The notes under the pieces: model-generated
Databases searched by the model: none
What the model was told of the DNA's origin: nothing
What the model saw: only the letters and a program-made list of their open reading frames with translations
Position numbers and translations under genes: made by a program
Shown: positions 45,415 to 57,514 of the stretch, piece after piece
Layout: every line of letters starts with the position of its first letter
Position numbering within the stretch: the first letter of the stretch is position 1
Source: Notamacropus eugenii
Lineage: Eukaryota; Chordata; Mammalia; Diprotodontia; Macropodidae
Direction: 5' to 3'
NCBI RefSeq assembly: GCF_028372415.1
Contig: NC_092875.1
Location: 354,164,225 to 354,228,224, forward strand
Length of the DNA stretch: 64,000 nt

Positions 45415-45607
45415 GTTGTGTTGTTGTGTTTGTCCTTCATTCTCGAAGAGGACCATGACATCAAGATGATGACATGACCTGCAGTTGACTTTGATTTGAG
45501 GGAGAAAGGGCTGTGCAAGGTCATCAACCTCACTTTCTTCTCCTGAGTCCTCTGGATACAGTGGCCTGATATTCATCAAAATGGCTGGAGATGACCCAGG
45601 ATGCAAT
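45415..45607 (-). mobile_element. Mar1-type SINE, 5' truncated, reverse
   Basis: Starts with the tail complement (GTGTTGTTGTGTTTGTCCTT, CATTCTCGAAGAGGACCATG), then body complement (CTCCTGAGTCCTCTGGATAC) up to ATGACCCAGGATGCA; the tRNA head is missing. Confidence 0.9.
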
Positions 45608-45611
45608 GTGA

Positions 45612-46030
45612 GACCCTACCCCTTTCAGCCTAAGGTCCTATAACATTCTCACTTTGAGTGACATACACACATTCAATGAATAAGCTTCTTTAAGTAGTTG
45701 CTCAAGAGATGGCCCCTTTAATAAAAAAAATCTAACTGGGAAGAGAAGACCCTCAGGGTTCCTGGGTAACTAAAATAAAAATACTAAAAAATTTAAATAT
45801 TAATAAATTAATCTTAAGGAAGGGACTAGGGACAGGAAAGTCCAGATCATGAGGCACTACCTGACCTGGATGAGGCACTGAAGTGGGTGGTCCTGAAAAG
45901 CCAAGTAACATACGGACAATTAATACCTGGAAGATATGGGAATTGGGGCACAAGAAATAATTGGGTGGTAAGAAAAGGATATCAAAAACTAGGATGGAAA
46001 GATACAGAAGGCAAATTTCTACATTATTCT
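45612..46030. other. No gene or recognised repeat
   Basis: May still hold a few bases of L3; otherwise unclassified. Confidence 0.35.
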
Positions 46031-46200
46031 TTTCATAGAATTTTAGAGCTGAAAGAGATGGCTATTTCAAACACCTCATTTTACAAATGAAGTCCAAAAA
46101 TGGTAAATGATCTCTCTAGGGTCACATATTTCTTTAGCAACGGGATCAGGATTAGAATTCAGCTCTTCAGACTTCTAAGACTCTTTGAAGTACATTATAC
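46031..46200 (-). mobile_element. CORE-SINE, reverse
   Basis: TAGAATTTTAGAGCTGAAAG, CACCTCATTTTACAAATGAA and AGAATTCAGCTCTTCAGAC. Confidence 0.7.
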
Positions 46201-46204
46201 TATC

Positions 46205-47165
46205 ACTAAAACATAATCTACATTACCCTTTGGCCCAGGGCCTAGTCCTGTGATCAGGACGCTGCTTGCCAGTGTTACCAAAGCTCACAGAACAATTCCC
46301 TCTATTTAAGACTATTCTTATTGCAGAAGGAATCACACCAAAACCAGATTGAGTGTATATGGTCCCCTTTAAAGCAGATAATGAATCAGTGACAGCTTTG
46401 GGAAAAGAGTGAGGGGCATTTAGCAAATATTTAACAATCTCCATGTAATAGCTAATGTCAGCAAGGCAAATATTGTCTCACAGGGAGTAATTCTGCCAAA
46501 ATCTGCTCACACAGAGCTAGTATTGATTTCTTGGCCTGGTCAGTGATGAAGAAGAAGGAAGCAGAGAGCAGAGGGAATAAAGACAAGAAAACCAATCCTT
46601 ATCTCCTGTGTGATGACTAAAGAGCAGGCCTGCCTCATGAAGGAGACTGGCTCCCTTTCTTTCATCACTAAGCTTTAGGATTGCATTCAGGCCCCTATCC
46701 CTAGCCCAGGGAGAGAATGCTGAGCCTAGCTCTGCATAACTGTTTGACTTAGCTGTGTGTCAGGGCTGGGGTCACAGCAGCAAGATTTGTATTTCAGCAC
46801 ATTGGGAGAGAGCATGTTTACAATTCCAATGATCCTCTGCCAGATACGAAAGGGCTGTTTCAACTAGCATATGATAAAAAACAGCTATTTGTCTCTGATA
46901 AGAGATCTTGTCCCTTCTAACAAACAAGGTTCTTAAAAGGATTGAAAAAATACAGATTCGAACTTGTGTTTTGTCACCAAAATTGCTCTGCCTTGAAATT
47001 TCATTTCCTCATTTGGTTTTGAAAGATTTATTTTCTTAATTCTGCCTGTAAGTCATCTTTAGCTTCAGTGACCTTACATTGGATGACGTTTTCCCTCCAC
47101 TGTGAATTTATTTTTTTTAAGGAGCATTGTTAAGAGCTTTTCTGGCTCTTTGTCACCCCAGCACA
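46205..47165. other. No gene or recognised repeat
   Basis: About 960 bp of single-copy-looking DNA, somewhat richer in G and C around 46500-46760. No splice-flanked frame seen. Confidence 0.4.
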
Positions 47166-47342
47166 GCAGAAAGACTACTAGACTCTTGAGGTTCAAATTC
47201 TGTCTCTGATCAATATCTATATGACCTTTAGCAATTCACAACTTCTTTGGGCTTCTTTTTCTTCATTCGTCAAAGGAAGAAGTTGAATTAGACATCCTCC
47301 AAGGCTGCTTCTACCTCTCTCTCTATGATTCTATGATCCCCT
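47166..47342 (+). mobile_element. CORE-SINE with L3/CR1-type tail
   Basis: ACTAGACTCTTGAGGTTCAA (head), CTTTTTCTTCATTCGTCAAA (core), AATTAGACATCCTCCAAGGC and CTCTATGATTCTATGATCC (tail). Confidence 0.75.
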
Positions 47343-47344
47343 AC

Positions 47345-47884
47345 CTCATAAGAAAGGCTGAGAAGCAAGTGTGTAAGGTTCTGCCCTCTACTCCAGTGAC
47401 ATCTGGAATATTTACTTCTGCACATGAATTTTAGGAAAGACGTTTCACAGACTTGCACAAGTCCAGAGGGGGACATGGAGACTATGTCATAGAAAGATCA
47501 GTTGAATATATTAGGGTCATTTTGACCTGGAGAGAATGTTTTTAAGGGGATCTTTGAAGGAAAGTGCTCTTCACTGTTCTTATTAAGGCTCATTTTTCTG
47601 TGGACCTTGCCACCTGTTTCATCCTACTCAAAGATCTGGCCCCCAGGGTGAAATGTACCCAAAGAGAAAGGGAAAATAACACAGGGAACAATGCAGGAAA
47701 GGGCATTTTAATTGAGATTTCAGAATAACTAAGTCTGGCATTCTGTACAACAGGATGAATGGTTATCATTTGGAAGATGAATTAGATTTCTTCCATTTCA
47801 TCTTTTGGGGAAGAACACAGAACAATAGGTTGCAAAAAGGAAGATTTTTGTTACTGTAAGAAACAAAATCAAAACAATTTGAGC
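47345..47884. other. No gene or recognised repeat
   Basis: Unclassified single-copy-looking DNA. Confidence 0.35.
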
Positions 47885-48062
47885 TATCCAAAAGTAGAAT
47901 AGTCTGAAAGAGTATATAATGAGTTGCCTACTCCTGGAGATCTTCAAGCCCGGTTGCATGACAACTTGCCAGTGATGCTATAGAGAGGGTTTAAGGTCAG
48001 CTATGCTTGACATGGATGGTCTTGAAGCCCCCTTCCAACTCTCTGATTCTGAGACATTCTGC
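47885..48062 (+). mobile_element. CR1/L3 LINE 3' end
   Basis: AGAGTATATAATGAGTTGCC, TGATGCTATAGAGAGGGTTT and the terminal CCCCCTTCCAACTCTCTGAT are the CR1/L3 3' end in sense. Confidence 0.75.
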
Positions 48063-48065
48063 ACC

Positions 48066-48092
48066 GTGTGCGTGTGTGTGTGTGTGTGTGTG
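48066..48092. repeat. (TG)n microsatellite
   Basis: About 13 TG units, one interrupted by C, between an L3 end and a MIR tail. Confidence 0.93.
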
Positions 48093-48099
48093 AGGATCA

Positions 48100-48440
48100 A
48101 ACCAGACATTTATAAAGCACTTAGCACAGTGCATGGCATATAGTAGGTGTTAAATAAATGCTAATTACCATCACCATCATCATCATCATAGCACTAAGTT
48201 CCATACAGTACACTCAACACTTCTTAAACTCTCAAGGATTTAGTAGGCAGCATAGCATAATGGGTAGTGTGCTACACTTAAAACCCAGGGTTCAAAACCT
48301 GCTCCAGGCACTAGCTGGGTAGCCTTGAGAAAGTTGACTTAATCTCTTTCAACCTCAGGTTCTCCATCAAATGAGGACAATCACATCCGTAGTGCAAATG
48401 ATCTAAGTTATATAAGGTATTTAGTGAGCCTTGCTAAATA
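48100..48440 (+). mobile_element. MIR tail and a second MIR-class SINE
   Basis: 48100-48190 is a tail (TAAAGCACTTAGCACAGTGC, AGGTGTTAAATAAATGCTA, then ATCATCATC). 48256-48440 is another SINE (ACCCAGGGTTCAAAACCTGC, GGTTCTCCATCAAATGAGGA). Confidence 0.72.
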
Positions 48441-48814
48441 TCAGGGGTAGGAGTTGATGTTTCATAGCTTTGATTTCACTGATACAGGGAAGTCATGTGG
48501 AAAAAATTTCTTTTCTGCAACTTAGCATCTACAGGTTAAGCAACCTGTCCACATTCATACAGCCTGCATATATCAAAAGCAGAACTTGAACTCAGGTCTT
48601 TCTGACTCAAATACAACTCTCTATTGATTGAAAGACATTACCTCTCTACAAATTTGAATTATTATTATTAAAAAATAAAAGTTTTTTTATCTGTAAAATG
48701 GAGGTGGGAGAGATGGACTAGAGGTGAGACCTCTTCCAGATCCTTTGATTTCTTGACTTACTCTTTAATATGAAGTCCAGTTTATATTTGTACAAACTAT
48801 TTTATATATGCTTT

Positions 48815-48975
48815 GTTCTCATGAGAGTCATGGAAGGTAATTTAAGATTATTCCTATTTTACAGATGAGAAAATTGAGATGCAAAAAAATAAAATAAAAT
48901 AAGTAATTTATCCAATGGCACCAACTCTCTCTAGCATTTAGCAAGCCAAGACTTGAACCTAGGTCTTCTTATAGA
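48815..48975 (-). mobile_element. MIR-class SINE fragment, reverse
   Basis: TTATTCCTATTTTACAGATG, AGAAAATTGAGATGC, then ACTTGAACCTAGGTCTTCT. A related fragment lies at 48535-48625. Confidence 0.65.
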
Positions 48976-48979
48976 GTGA

Positions 48980-51481
48980 CCAAGTATTTCCTTTCTGGGC
49001 ATTTCAAAGCATCTGGGGCTGGGTCTCTGAACAGAGAGATCTGGTTAATGATTAATAGACTCCAAAGCCTGGACCAACACAGGGAAAACATAGTTAAATG
49101 TTCAGATAGACACATTGCTCTCTGGTGTATGAGGCACAAATAACGGTTGCTCTGAGGTCTCATGTCAAGGCTGGTGAATGATTTTTCTCAGTGAAATGTT
49201 ACCTCTTGAGCTGAGGTCCCTGGACCTGGATGAAATATTTGCTTTGCATTGTTGGTGCCGATGCCAGCATGGTAGGAAATGACTCACTGTATACCATACT
49301 TGGTGCAGGCACAATGATGGGACTGCAATAATCACAAAAAATTTCAACTAGAAGGAAATGATGACAAAGAAGAGAAAATAAGGTAATTTTCATATTTTGT
49401 GATCTTGGTTTATAAAAGATGTATCTATTTCCTGTTGATGAAAGACCTTTGTAAAAATGCTTGGGAGCAGAGGAGAACAAAACTTACACAGCCACTTGAA
49501 TGTGTGGAATTTAAGTCAGTGTCATCTGATAATTAGGAGAACTATAACCTAGTCTGGTCCACTGGGACTTTGCCCTAAGGAAGCTAAATAGTAGAGGAAG
49601 CAGCATGCCTCCTTCCCCAGAACACAGGTTAAGAAACAACACCTCTTCCCATCACATGTCAGCACCCTGGGGGAGGAATCAAGGTACTACCATCTTATGC
49701 TGCATCGGGCCACCCCCTGCCCCCAGCATACTTTCCTCATCATATCCCTCCCAGAGCCAGCTTCCCCCATTGCCATACCCCCATTGTTCATCAACCAAGA
49801 TGAACTATCCATGTGCCAACTGATCTGGTATTGTGCGTCAAGCCCAACTCATACAGGCCTGGTGACTCAGGCTAAGGATTAGAAGAAAATAAGCCATTCG
49901 TATGCCATCTAGCACTTAACAAAAGCATATTTAACAGTATCATATACAGGATATTGAGCAGGGATACAGAGGGATTCAGGAAGATGAAGTCCTACCCATT
50001 GTTTCTCTCCAAAAGAAAACATCTAATCACTAGGTATTTGGGATCAAATGGATGTGATTCACAGGGTAGTAATAAATCCATAAAAACTGAGGGCCAACTA
50101 CACTGACTTCTTGTGGGCTAAGGTTTTTATATCCTAGATGACCAGAAAGTCTCTTTGATAGCTCAAGCCCTGATCTCTTGGATCACTCAAGTCTCAGGCA
50201 CACTTTTCTTTCTTTTTAAGGAAAAAAATGTATCCAGTCTATGTGGCAGATATTACTCCTACAGCCCTAGAAACCCAAAGCATAGCCAGGATCTGCAGGG
50301 ATGGTAGCACCTTCTCTCAACACTGACTGAATTTGACCCCGATATGAAATTCCTAGTTACAATCTTAGGCTCTGATAGATATCTTTAAATATCAGACCTC
50401 TTCCTTCAAAAATAGATAAATATAATATGCTTAGGTTGAGTCCAGGGACTGACTTTTAATTCAACCATTCTGACCCCAATTTTTGATGTGGTTCCAGCAA
50501 ACTCTCATTAAGGGTAGGCTTTAGACAAGACTAAATGGAAGTACTCTCCTGCCAGTTTCTCATTCCATGGTCTTAAGCTGTTGACACCATGAGCTTCCAC
50601 TCCTAATCTTATGCTTACTAGCACCAATCCCATTTCCACCTACCTGAAACTTTCTTTCATTCACGTTAATCTATTGATGATCTACAATATCAACTAATCT
50701 GTGCTAACATCCAGTGATCTTCCTTTCTCTCAGCAATTATGTGGATTTTAATTGGAACCCTTTATCTTCCTACTTCTGTTGTCTAACCTACTAATTATTT
50801 CATGGTGGGAATTTCAGTGTCCCTCACATCACCCTTCAGCTGAGGTTTGTCATGTGGATCAAATTATATAAATTATGTAAAGCATTTTACAAAACTCAAA
50901 GAACTATATAAGTGTTAGCTATTGTTTTTGTTGCTGATAGGACAGTCTGGGGGTAGGACATCTTCAACTTGTGATGCCTATGTCATAATGCAGCTTGTAT
51001 AATAATGTTCTTATTTATTAGTAATGGGAGGAAAAATACTACTGACTTGAAAGCTTTCAATATAAAAATAATGCCTAAGAATAATCAGTTAGTGTGTATC
51101 ATATTAGCATGTAGGTGTTTAAAGGAACATGGATCATGATAGCATAGGATGAGCAAGTATGGCCAGGTGGTAGTCTGCACTTGTGGAGGGAGTACCCAGA
51201 ATTGATAGCACAGAACCATAGAGCACTAAATAGTTGGTTTCAGAAGTGAGCTGATAAATATGTAGCAACTGACTCAGAGGGAAAAAAAATGTACACGTGT
51301 CACATTTTTATGTTTAATTTACATCATTAACATTTTCCCATCACTTTCGTAAGTCTAGACAGTCAACAAAACAGTAAATTAAGTCCTCATTTGTAGCATT
51401 TACTAATTTCTGCTCTAAAAGTCATAAATTATGCTTTCACAGTTCTTATTCATGTTTTAAACCATTTGGGAACATCTTGCT
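48980..51481. other. Long stretch with no recognised repeat
   Basis: About 2.5 kb. A CCCC-rich patch at 49600-49800 stands out from the AT-rich neighbourhood and carries an open frame of 72 codons without family resemblance. 50860-50945 resembles a MIR tail (AAGCATTTTACAAAACTCAA). 51110-51235 has some likeness to RTE remnants. No gene supported. Confidence 0.35.
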
Positions 51482-51637
51482 TTAGTTCCATGCTCTCTTG
51501 GAATCCACAACGTCCTCTTCCTCATCAGGAATTGCTTCATTTTCCTTTCTCTTGCAGTATTGTTCATAGATATCTGGACTTGCTAAACTGATCTGGAGGC
51601 CATATTCTCTTTCATTTTTAATATCTTCCCTCTTGTT
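51482..51637 (-). pseudogene. Unidentified 51-codon open frame, possible pseudogene end
   Basis: On the minus strand 51 codons run without a stop from 51637 to 51485 and close with TAA at 51482-51484; an in-frame TAA lies just upstream. The peptide is protein-like in composition: it includes EYGLQISLASPDIYEQYCKR, then an acidic IPDEEEDVVD and a basic/aromatic end. There is no ATG start, no clear splice acceptor and no poly-A, so a broken retrocopy or a chance frame are both possible. I do not recognise the family. Confidence 0.3.
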
Positions 51638-51639
51638 TT

Positions 51640-52439
51640 ATTTGGTTATGTTCAAGGGCTTTAATTGAGGGTCTTTCTACCTGAAATTTTTACAAAGTTG
51701 TCTTTTTTTTAAAGAAATCCCCTTATTCTTTGACTCCTTCCTCTTTGATTTCAGTTTCTCTTGGGATTAGATTTCAAAACTATCTCAGATTCCTCCCACT
51801 CTGGGCATTTTATGTTTCTTCAGCCTCTGGTCTCTGCTCTGATTTCTGGGGAGACAGAACTAGGCCCAGCTTAATACCAGTCCCTTTTCCTGCAAGCCTT
51901 GTGCAATGCCACACTTGCTGCACTCCGTATCCCCAGTTTCCAGTTCTTCAGCTCAATAGAACAGTACTGTTGCAACGGAATGATACAGTCCTAGCCAGAA
52001 CAAATTTCTACCTTTTTGACTTGCCTTAACACTGGGGGAATGAGGAGAAAAAGGGACACAGTTGAATTATTACAAGTCTGTAGGTTGTTTAACATAGTCC
52101 TGCCAGTATGTGGTAGCCAGTGCAGGAGAATGAGTGAATGTTAATAGGCAGTAAGAATTAACCTTCTCCGCTGTTAGCTCATGAGGGTTTTTTTGTTTAT
52201 TTGTTTGGGTTTGTTTGTTTGACCTCATTAGGGTTCCTGGTGTCTTAAGACATGGATATAGCCAACATTGCTTTATCTCTTGTGCATAATTCTGATTTTG
52301 AAGATCTTTCAGAGGTCATGAGGATTAGGTGGGGGAGGGGGGAAGAAGTGTCTAGCTTTCCACTGTCTTGGTCATGCAGCCAGGTTTCATTGTTATCTTC
52401 ACATAGCAAAATTTTTCATAATGCCTGGCACACATTGGA
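51640..52439. other. No gene or recognised repeat
   Basis: The 99-codon frame at 51730-52029 has no family resemblance. A (GTTT)n patch lies at 52190-52220. Confidence 0.35.
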
Positions 52440-52990
52440 TACTCAATAAATTCAACAAACATTTATTAAGCCTCATATCTACTATGTGCAAGGCACTGAA
52501 CTAAATCATATTGTGTCCTCCAGATTTTGGGGGCATATTCTTTGATTTCCTAAGGATAATTGTTACTTTGGGTATAAGACATCTGTCACTAAAATATAAT
52601 TTTCCAAATTCTTCTTTCTTAGTATCGTAATTCCCTCACCAATAGCACCTATTGCAATATCCTTTGAAAAAATCATGGCTTACTGGTGTACCTTTTTCTT
52701 GAGTAAAATCTGTTTTGAACTCAATTTTAATTAGGTCAGTTCAAGAAATAAGTATCAAGCATCTACAATATTCAAGACACTGAGCTAGGCACTGGAGACA
52801 TGAATATAAACACAAAGCAGCCCCTAATCACTCCTCCTACACATTCTTATATGGTCATACAACTTGAACACAAGTAAGTATAATACAGGAGAAGAAGTAA
52901 AGGTAGGAAAGGAAAAATAAAGGTACTTTGCTCTATTGGGGGAGGGAGTGTCAGGGAAAACGTCATAGAGGAAATGGTATATGAACTGAT
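52440..52990 (-). mobile_element. Two L2 3' fragments, reverse
   Basis: 52450-52510: AACAAACATTTATTAAGCCT, TGCAAGGCACTGAACTAA. 52740-52990: AGACACTGAGCTAGGCACTG, then GGAGGGAGTGTCAGGGAAAA and GGTATATGAACTGATCC, running on from the 3' UTR as in the longer copy at 31085. Confidence 0.7.
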
Positions 52991-53249
52991 CCTTAAGGGA
53001 TGATACCAATACTAAAAGACAGAGATGATGGCGGAAAGAAAATAAACACAAAATCCATTATAGGGGCCGTGCTCAAAACCTTTCTAGTTTGGTAGAATCC
53101 ATTAGAACTTAGGCTCTGACTTAAGAACCCAGGGTCAACTTGACATAACAATGAAACAATAGAGCAAGGCTTCAGGATTCATAAATATTCTTTGTCATTG
53201 GTTTTCATTCCTGTTGTAGTTTTTAGTTAAAAAGTATTTTCATACACAT

Positions 53250-53640
53250 TAGGTTCTGAGATTTATAGCTGGAAGAGGCTTTGGAGATCCTCTAAGTCAG
53301 TTTATTCATTTTACAGATGAAAGAATTACATCTGAACAGTACCTGCTGCACAGTAGACACAGCTAAATTTGGAGTCAAGGGCGATCAATTTGAATACCAA
53401 CTCCACGTGATGTCGAACAACTCCATTCTCTTTCGAACCTCATTTTCCTGATGAGTGAGGTAACCTGGATGCTCTCTGAGATTCATTCAGGCTCAGAATC
53501 TTATAATCCTATTACTCTGGGCTTATGAATTGAGACCTAGAAAGGTTAAGTCACTTGCCTGTGGCTACATAAGTGGGAAGTGGCAGGACTAGAATTTCAA
53601 CATAGATTCTCTGACTCCAAATCCAAGGCTGTTTCTGATC
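53250..53640 (-). mobile_element. Reverse CORE-SINE split by a forward SINE
   Basis: Outer copy: 53255-53330 (TTATAGCTGGAAGAGGCTTT, TTCATTTTACAGATGAAAG) and 53522-53640 (TTAAGTCACTTGCCTGTGGC, CTAGAATTTCAACATAG). Between them 53340-53515 reads forward (GGAGTCAAGGGCGATCAATT, GAACCTCATTTTCCTGATGA). A SINE within a SINE. Confidence 0.7.
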
Positions 53641-53984
53641 TCCCAAGTGATCTTCAAAACAATTTGGTGAGGCAGGCCCTACTACTTCAATTTTACATAC
53701 AAGGGAACTGAACCTAAGAAATGTATTCCATTGTTCTAAGGCTTACATTCATTTAAAAGTAGTAAAGACAAAACTCAAACCCAGCTTTTCACGCTAATCT
53801 ACACTGTCTAAAATGAATCTGATGAGCTTCCATAAGAAATGAAGTCTTAGGCTAAGCTTATAAACTGAGAATGTCTCCATAAAGTGTCTCTTGACTATGT
53901 CAACAAATTGTTAAATGTAAAGAAATCAATCCTGGTGATTTGAACATAAAGATACATACAAACTAGTTATGTATTATGTTCATA

Positions 53985-54006
53985 GGTATATATATATATA
54001 TATATA
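53985..54006. repeat. (TA)n microsatellite
   Basis: About 11 TA units in an AT-rich setting. Confidence 0.9.
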
Positions 54007-54115
54007 GATATATAAAACATCAATGTAGACATGTGTGTTTACACACACATACCTACATATCCAGTCCCAACACCCTACTGATCCATTTATAGCTGCCAGA
54101 TTAGAAACAATATGA

Positions 54116-54212
54116 ATTGTTTTTTCTGTGAAGTTTGGATTAAAGGGCCACACCTGAGGATCTAGAGGGCCACATGGCCTTGAGGCCACAGATTCCCCAC
54201 ACCTGGATAAAA
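54116..54212. mobile_element. hAT-like transposon end
   Basis: AGAGGGCCACATGGCCTTGA and CAGATTCCCCACACCTGG are the end words of a common old hAT family; the other end was not found. Confidence 0.45.
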
Positions 54213-55796
54213 GACCTTGGAAATACACTTGAGTCACGCAATTCAATAGATTCATTGCTGAAAAGTTGCCTTCCAACTGAAGTTTTCTAAGTCAACTCAC
54301 ATTCAAAATAAAATCCAAGTACTCACTTTTTAAAGGAATATTTTCTAAAGTGAAGTATAATTTTGTAATATATTTTTTTCTTTTTGTGAATTTGGATTTT
54401 TAATAGTTTGACTTTTCAAGATTGGGTCTTGCTTTAGATTATTTTTATAGATAGTGCTAGTTTTTGAATTCTCACCTAAGGTTTACCTTGAGCTGAATTA
54501 ATTACTGAAGAAGTAGAAAAACCCCATCCCATAATGTATTACCTGCAACCACTTAGTAAATTGGAATCAGACTTTGCCATTGCTCTTTGGCTCACATTCA
54601 CTTAAAGGGCTACACAACATGTTTTAGACAGCACTGCACCTTCAGCTCTGAGGGTAGGTAGCCTGAGCTGTGCACTAGCAAACAGAGAAAAACAGGCACC
54701 TGTCTAGAAGGTCTGATGGAAGTGATGCTGCTTACATCCAGTAAGGGTTCACTTCAATTCTTCAACATTTGCTAGGCATTAAATTATTTTTCAAATCCTT
54801 TCAACTTGATCAAACTCAAGGTTTTTATTGTCCACTATTTCTCTTCTTTCCACCCTATAACTGCCTTATCCATACATTTTTTAAAAAATGCATTCAGAGT
54901 TCGTTGTCCCTAAGATGATGTATAGGCTAAAGATATAAATCAGAACAAGAATGGTTGACACAAATTTGTTATTGCTCCTTCAGTCATTGTTTTTTCAGGG
55001 AAGCTAGAGCATTAAGAAGGCAGACAATAATACTTTCTGAGATCAACACTATCTACAATGCTTTCCCACAAAATGTCCTTGAGCAGTACTGTCAGCAGCA
55101 GAAACCCTGGCTGGACTTATATTAATCTGCATGGATCACAGGTCTGACTCAGTATGTTCTTAAGTATAATCCTCACATTTGATTCATTTGCAATTAAAGC
55201 ATTAAAATGTTGTGGGAGAGCACAATATGGGGATCTAAAAGAATCTGTTCATTCTTTCCAAGGAACCTTTCTACTCATGTTTTACGTGGGTCAAATTACC
55301 CTTTATACACCCAAAAGAACATATTTTTGTTTTCAACCCCTATCCCTAGATTATTAAGTGAACTTAAAACCTGCCAAAGAGTTCTCTCTGTCCAGGACTC
55401 AGCCACCAGGAGAAAATTGAGAATTCAGGTGATTGTTAGGATAATTCAGAGAAAGGTACATTTCTGTCTGAAATGACTAGGGTGCTACATCCTTCCATTT
55501 TAACACTGAGGCCTGTTTTTGAACCATAATAAAGCACTGTTATAACATGGCTCCTTATTCTGTAGATTTGCATATACCACAAGGTCAGACAAGGACCCAT
55601 ATGTAACAACATATGGTAAGAGCCTCCAACATCATAGTTGGCATGGAAAGCCAAATTCAGCACCATAAAGATTCTTTTCTCTACTTTGACATTAAGACCA
55701 ACCCTGAAATAAAGCAAGGAAAACTCACAAATACTAAGAAGAAATCTGTGAGGAATAGCGTGAAGCCTAAGACCTGCAACTAAACTCCCTCTCCTT
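54213..55796. other. No gene or recognised repeat
   Basis: Single-copy-looking DNA. The overlapping frames at 55154-55476 and the minus-strand frame at 55436-55849 have no family resemblance; the latter runs into the simple repeat. Confidence 0.35.
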
Positions 55797-55962
55797 TCTC
55801 CCTCTCCCTCTCCCTCTCCCTCTGCCTCTCCCTCTCCCTCATCCCTCATCCCTCATCCCTCTCCCTCATCGCTCTCCCTCATCCCTCTCCCTCCCTTCCT
55901 CTCTCCCTCTCCCTCCCTTCCTCTCTCCCTCTCCCTCTCCCTCTCTCTCCCCCTCTCTCACA
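55797..55962. repeat. (CCCTCT)n simple repeat, G-rich on the minus strand
   Basis: Hexamers CCCTCT with CCCTCAT variants. The minus strand reads GGGAGAGGGAGAGGG and GGGATGAGGGATGAGGG, with many runs of three G separated by short loops. Confidence 0.95.
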
Positions 55963-57514
55963 CACATACACACACAGACAAAAATGGGTTTGCTGAAACA
56001 ACCATCATTAAAGTAGCTTTTTGCTAAAGAGAGGGAAAATAAACTGATGTTGATTTCCATTTTTAAATCAAAATGACTCCTTCAAAGTTTCCCATGGCTG
56101 CTTTTATTTATTATGCTTTTAATATGAATACAGTAATAGCATTTTATGTTTCTCTATTGTATAGAGTCAAACCAACAAACAAATCACTCAGAATGGGACA
56201 TTGAAGGATGCAAACAAGTTGCTATTTTTTTTCTCCTTGAGTCATACATGATATATAAAATACAATCCTTGGGGAGGAAAAAAAAATAACCCTCACCAAT
56301 GGTTAGAGCTACCCAATTTTCACATTCAAAAGTTGTTTAGAATGTTACTCAGAAATAAATAACAGTGCTAAAAGCAAAAAGCACTTAGCATTTACCAGTG
56401 TTTGCTCCAGGTCTCTGTTGGAAATTTACAAGGTTCCACTAGTAGGGAATTGTGACACTGTATATATATATTCCTTCAGGGAGCTCAGAGTGCTGGTTGT
56501 AAAGATTGCTCCTACTAAAATGGGTTTTAATAGGGTTTGAGTAGTAAATAATCTCTTACCCACGTCTCCTTAATGCCTCTTATTTTATGCACTGCACCTT
56601 TAAAATAAGTAAATTCCCTTCCGTGCCCCTCTCTCCTTATGCTCCTCCTTCCCCACTCCTCCAATTCTTTCTTCACTAAAAAGGTAAAAGAATACAGGAG
56701 GGACATAAATCACAATTTAATGAAAAGAAATCGAGCTCAGAATCTAGGATTGTGCAGTCTGGCGTCAGCAAATTTGTGACTTTCCCAATGTGTTTGCCAT
56801 TGGCATCTGAGCTTGAAGTCAATCAAAAGATCACAGAGGAAAAACAGCAGAAACTGCTGAATTTCACCTGGTGCTGAGTCAAAGTCTCTGATTTTAGTCT
56901 GGCTCCCTCTCGAAACTGTGAATCACTGGGCTTGACTCCAAATTTGTCCTTACTTCAACAGGCCTGGCTAGACACTGGAATGTTTAGCAAAATCCTGCAA
57001 ATTGTAGCTTTGTCTCAAGGCCTATTATGAAATAGTAACTTGTTCCAGTGTCCTGGGACTTCCATCTGAGGAAACATGGAATTGTGACCTCAAGTTGAGT
57101 GCCATTTACGTATTGTCTTGGTATAATCTCTAAGGCCAACGTCATGCTCACTACAGGCTCTGTTTAGCTGATGTCAGACAGTCATTGTGGAATGGCATTC
57201 TCGATTCCTCATTTAAGTTACAGCCATCACCTGACTCTACTGCAGTCCTATGAGGTCTTCACAGAGAGAAGAAATCCACAAGATTGATTGGGGGAAATGG
57301 TTTTATACTTACAAAAGCAATATACAATAGGGCCTCCGTGTAACTCTTGCCCCCCATAATAGTTCAAGGAGATTTATTATTGAAAGTACCAAAAGGATTT
57401 AATTATAATCCTATCGCATGAGTCACCAGTGAGCTTGTTATTCCTCATAATCACCTTTCATTATTAGGCTCTCCATGGGATAGATCAAGGCTGTTGCAAA
57501 TAGAATATTCTTAA
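55963..57514. other. Longest unique-looking stretch, no repeat seen
   Basis: About 1.5 kb without a repeat family that I recognise and without a long open frame; a short TATATATATA run at about 56460. Not coding as far as can be judged. A candidate for non-coding conserved DNA only because repeats are absent. Confidence 0.35.
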
